From Sapria himalayana (taxonomy: Eukaryota > Streptophyta > Magnoliopsida > Malpighiales > Rafflesiaceae), in assembly GCA_029783825.1 (NCBI GenBank), contig JAREIK010011398.1, forward strand, positions 1 to 64,000: a stretch of DNA of 64,000 nt, read 5' to 3'. The notes below the pieces were generated by a model that ran no database searches, had not been told where the DNA came from, and was given only the letters and a program-made list of their open reading frames with translations. This document shows positions 60,755-64,000 of the stretch, in pieces. Each line of letters opens with the position of its first letter. Position 1 is the stretch's first letter. Both the position numbers and the translations under genes were made by a program.

Positions 60755-62279
60755 TTCAAAATAATTTAAGTAATAAGAAAAATTAAATTAAACTTAAAAT
60801 AATAACTTGGTGTCTCATAAAAAAATCTTTTAAAAAGTTAAATTTCTCAGAAAAATTCACAAGAAGTTTTTATGTATATATATATATATATATATATTTT
60901 TGAGATATATGTGACACCCATCCAGTTACAACTTTTCATGAAAATTAATTTTATGGAGAAATAGTCTTTGAATAATTATTAACATTCTCGAAAGGTGATT
61001 CTTTCGAGAGATTATGAACTACTGATTGCATGCAAGTTTCTGATAATTATTTTGTTGAATATTCAGGAACACATTTAAAGCTGGATTCATGTGATTCTTA
61101 ACATGGTATTGTGTATGCTCATTTCATTTAATGCGAGAAAATCCACACATGATTAAGCATGCAGGTAATATAATAACGTGTTAATGATATTGTGCAGGAG
61201 CAAACCTCTACAAATATGGGAAAAAGAAGCTTAGTAGCACTATCATAAACTAATATAGTTATCCCATTAACTTTCTGTGAAAGATATATCCACAGTACGG
61301 TATGGAGTAATAAATGTTTTTACACAAATGGACATTGCTCAATTTGGTGGTGAATGCATTTGTTCAAATTTAAAGAAGTAGCAACTTAGTGATGTCATAT
61401 AGACTTGGGGGTTACTAACTGTGTCGCGCTGAGAGACAATTTCATAATACTAACTAGTTTGCATTTTTAGTAAATAGATTTGTCCCTCCTATGTCAGATT
61501 CATGGTCTTGCTCATTGTTGAAATAACAAGTTTTTTTCCCAAGAGGAACAAACTCGTGTAGTGTGCTTTTTAAAATGATAATAATTTGCTAATCCTTTTT
61601 GATTGATTTGTGTTATTCAAATGAATGAGTTTGTGAACTCACCAATAAGTGATCTATTTCTTTTGCATGTATATTCAATTATGAATCTTAAAAACTCATG
61701 AAAATGTGTTTAATCTTTTAATTTATTTCCTGTACTACTAAAAATACTTATATTCGAGTCATTTCAATTTGGTCCAGTCCAATTCAATCAAATCTGGGGG
61801 TTACTAGATGATGCCACAAACAAGAGTACTTTGATGATACTTGGAACTTATTTTGTTGAAGCAAAATAATTCAGACAATAGAATTGTGCTTAGATGAAAC
61901 TAATTGAGGATTGATAACTGAATATGAAAATTAGCTAAAACACACTCTAGTCTTCATCAAATAGTTGCAAGATGCCATAGCCAACATTGGTGATTAATGC
62001 CAATTAATGATGGTTATTTTTCCATCACTACAATAATAATTAACTGCTTTATGTAACAATTTTAGACATCAAAAGATAAACTCAGTAATCATAATTAACA
62101 CAAAATGCTTCTATATAATGGGTCAATGAATTGGCATAACTCATATGCTAAGTACTCTCATTAATAGTGTTATAACAACAAAATAAAGTAAAAAATACAA
62201 GTGCATAAATGCAAACTATAATATTCTCTGTCAAGTTGATATTTACAAGTCTAGAATATTATGTACTTGGTGGAAAGAA
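60755..62279. other. Non-coding gap, possible copia LTR
   Basis: No gene recognised. Since the copia pol relic to the right reads on the minus strand, this side is where its 3' LTR would lie, but I found no boundaries. A short TA microsatellite lies near 60872-60898. Confidence 0.5.
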
Positions 62280-63470
62280 ATGTGAGCTAAGGTTTATTTA
62301 GTCTTAGCAAAGATGTCAGTTAGTTATTCTATTATCTGAATATATATTATAGTATTAGTCTTATTCTATATCTTCTTTTCGATAAAGAAATAATCTATTT
62401 CTATATATTTTATCTGCTTGCTAAATATCTGATTTTATGTTATATATATTTTTATGATTATTATAGAAAATAATAGTAAAAGAATAAATTAGATATTTAA
62501 TATTTTTGAATGTGTCATATCTAATGTACTTTATGAATTATAATAATTATTGCTCTGAATTTTATCTTTGTACTGGATCTCAAATTAAATCTTTGTTTTT
62601 TATTTTTTTAAGAGATTAGATAATCTTAAAGAAAAATATAAAAAATTATGTTAAGATTAATTTGTCTAGAAGAATTAAAGAAATAAATAATTATACTAGT
62701 TTAATATGTTATATTTAGTTGAATAATAATTGACTAATTTATCTTTCCTATAATTTTTTTATAAGTAGTGGAGTCGATCAAATATATTATATTAGAAGTA
62801 AAATCAATACCTAAATCAAAAAATATATTAATTGGAGCACAATTAAAAAGTTCAACTCGTGCAAGAGTATAAAACTTATACCTAATTTGTGATATGATAA
62901 TGTTTCTCCTAGAGCAAGTAAGTTTTATATAAAGAAAATAGTTGATTCTCTCAAGTTTATTTCTCTAGAACTATAACTTAAGGTATTTCTTGAGTTGATA
63001 CTTGAGTGATCTCACCTCATCATCATACATAACCATAATATCATTAACGTATATAATGAACAAAATTACTCTATCATTAGGGCTCATATGGAATAATAAA
63101 AGAAAAACCTATAATACATGTGTAAATTAATTGAGATTTTTATCTGTGAAAATATTATAAATCAAACTCTTCAAGGTAGTTGCTCCATATACACTCTCTT
63201 CAAGGTTATCATAAAAAAAATAATTTTCACATCTAATTATTGTTTAATCTAATAGTGAGATATAACCAATAAAATAAAATTTGTACGGAGATAATCTTAA
63301 TTATTAGAGAGCAAATTTTATGGTAGTTCATAATAAATATTTGAGTGAATTCGTTTGTTATAAGTTTTACCTTGAGGTGATTCACTTTAAGGTAAATGTT
63401 ACCCAAACATTCTTCTATTTTTGCTAATTAGATATTGGTCCTCATTTTTTCGATAATACCTTTTGGAACC
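62280..63470 (-). pseudogene. Ty1-copia reverse transcriptase-RNase H relic (minus strand)
   Basis: Blocks in order on the minus strand: Q(stop)LDVKIIFFYDNLEESVY (about 63243-63188), matching QLDVKNAFLHGDLEEEVYM; ILFIIYVNDIMVM (about 63070-63030), the YVDD catalytic box with Asp to Asn; IDSTTYKKIIGKI (about 62780-62740), matching the DY-x-SLVGSLLYL block; SRSSTKIKFRAI (about 62575-62540), matching SRSSAEAEYRAM of RNase H; IFSKQIKYIEIDYFFIEKKI (about 62420-62362), matching NPVFHERTKHIEID-HFIREKI; and a final LTDIFAK near 62310, matching LADIFTKAL. Complete in order but full of stops. Confidence 0.88.
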
Positions 63471-63829
63471 TTTTTCATTCGTGAGCCTCACTCTCTAATA
63501 ATATTTAAGAGAGACTAAATAAATAATACTAGCAACAAACAAATAATTAGTAAAACTAAAATGAATTTGAGTCCCTCCATTCAACTTTTTGAATCACTGT
63601 AGGCAATATTCTTCCTGAAAATATGTGTCTTGCTATCATAATTTTTTGAATATTACAATATTAATAAAAAATTAATTATCCGAACATAGAGGAGAATGTC
63701 AACATGCATGTTGATTTCGTATTTTTTTTTGCATGAGCAAAAAGTCATAGATTTAGAAAATTATTGACTAGAATTCATATTTTTGGAATGCAAAATCATG
63801 GTAGGAAATATTGTCATGACTCAAAATAA
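63471..63829. other. Non-coding gap
   Basis: AT-rich, probably upstream pol sequence of the copia relic, too decayed to read. Nothing supported. Confidence 0.45.
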
Positions 63830-64000
63830 TTAAAATTTTGTATTTGTTATGAATAAGTTGTGGCAATAGAAATCATCATGGCTAATTATAGTAATAGGAT
63901 ACTTGGCTACCATGATATAAAAAATAATATCACAACCTTTATTGTTTTTTATAGACATATAGCTGTAACTCTAATGAATTATTATAATGCTAAAGACTAT
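63830..64000. repeat. Fragment related to the long LTR-like repeat (runs off window)
   Basis: Resembles 50690-50780: tacttggctaccatgatataaaa against tgcttggttattatgacataaaa, then aataatatcac against ttaatatcat. Same orientation. Short and diverged, so tentative. Confidence 0.4.

Noticed and set aside
1..64000. tRNA or rRNA genes
   Set aside because: No complete cloverleaf-compatible sequence or rRNA landmark seen; the only tRNA-like boxes are in the SINE candidate at 15301-15427.

Overview
This is plant nuclear DNA: strongly AT-rich, intergenic and built almost entirely of nested transposable elements. The evidence for a flowering plant is the mix of families: a two-gene En/Spm-type CACTA element, a BED-finger hAT element, plant L1-type and RTE-type LINEs, Ty1-copia and Ty3-gypsy relics, and a fragment of a plant-type ER Hsp90 gene with its introns. 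I cannot name the species. I see no intact cellular gene, no tRNA, rRNA or CRISPR array, and nothing bacterial or organellar. Nearly every recognisable coding region is broken.

Layout. 1-2420: relic of an L1-type LINE. 2452-35886: one large composite locus. Three blocks of degenerate (TCTA)n repeat (2452-5361, 20045-20196, 31208-35886), all with the same strand polarity, are separated by two CACTA-type elements of one family in the same orientation: CACTA-1 (5365-20044) and CACTA-2 (20197-31204). CACTA-1 carries relics of both family genes on the minus strand, a TNP2-type transposase (13885-9600) and a TNPA/Transposase_24-like protein (9470-7560). CACTA-2 has the same ends but no transposase that I can find. 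Instead it holds about 2 kb of a GRP94/HSP90-7 (endoplasmin) gene with introns retained, now a pseudogene. The simplest reading is a single TCTA satellite of about 7.7 kb hit twice by CACTA elements, one of which had captured a host gene fragment.

36680-53800: decayed LTR retrotransposons. These are gypsy gag-protease (36680-40620), long LTR-like repeats (40910-43340 and 50660-52990), copia gag on the minus strand (46680-47440), and a copia LTR end with primer-binding site and gag (49670-50690). 53808-57297 is a structurally complete hAT element with a perfect 8-bp target duplication. Its transposase has one nonsense codon inside the BED zinc finger and one internal deletion. Four short non-autonomous elements with the same termini (10483, 37069, 39041, 42035) and an old transposase relic (43410-43990) show repeated activity of this hAT group. 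57480-59190 is an RTE-clade LINE, 59711-60754 a terminal-inverted-repeat element filled with GAGCTC minisatellite, and 62280-63470 a copia reverse transcriptase-RNase H relic on the minus strand.

Two short retroposons are marked by perfect 13-14 bp target duplications (15301-15427 and 47674-47807); the first has tRNA-like promoter boxes. Long conceptual reading frames in the TCTA blocks (repeating Tyr-Leu-Ser-Ile), the GA tract and the GC-rich triplet tract are products of simple repeats, not genes. All identifications come from reading translations by eye against family motifs. Boundaries without a target duplication are accurate to tens of bases at best.
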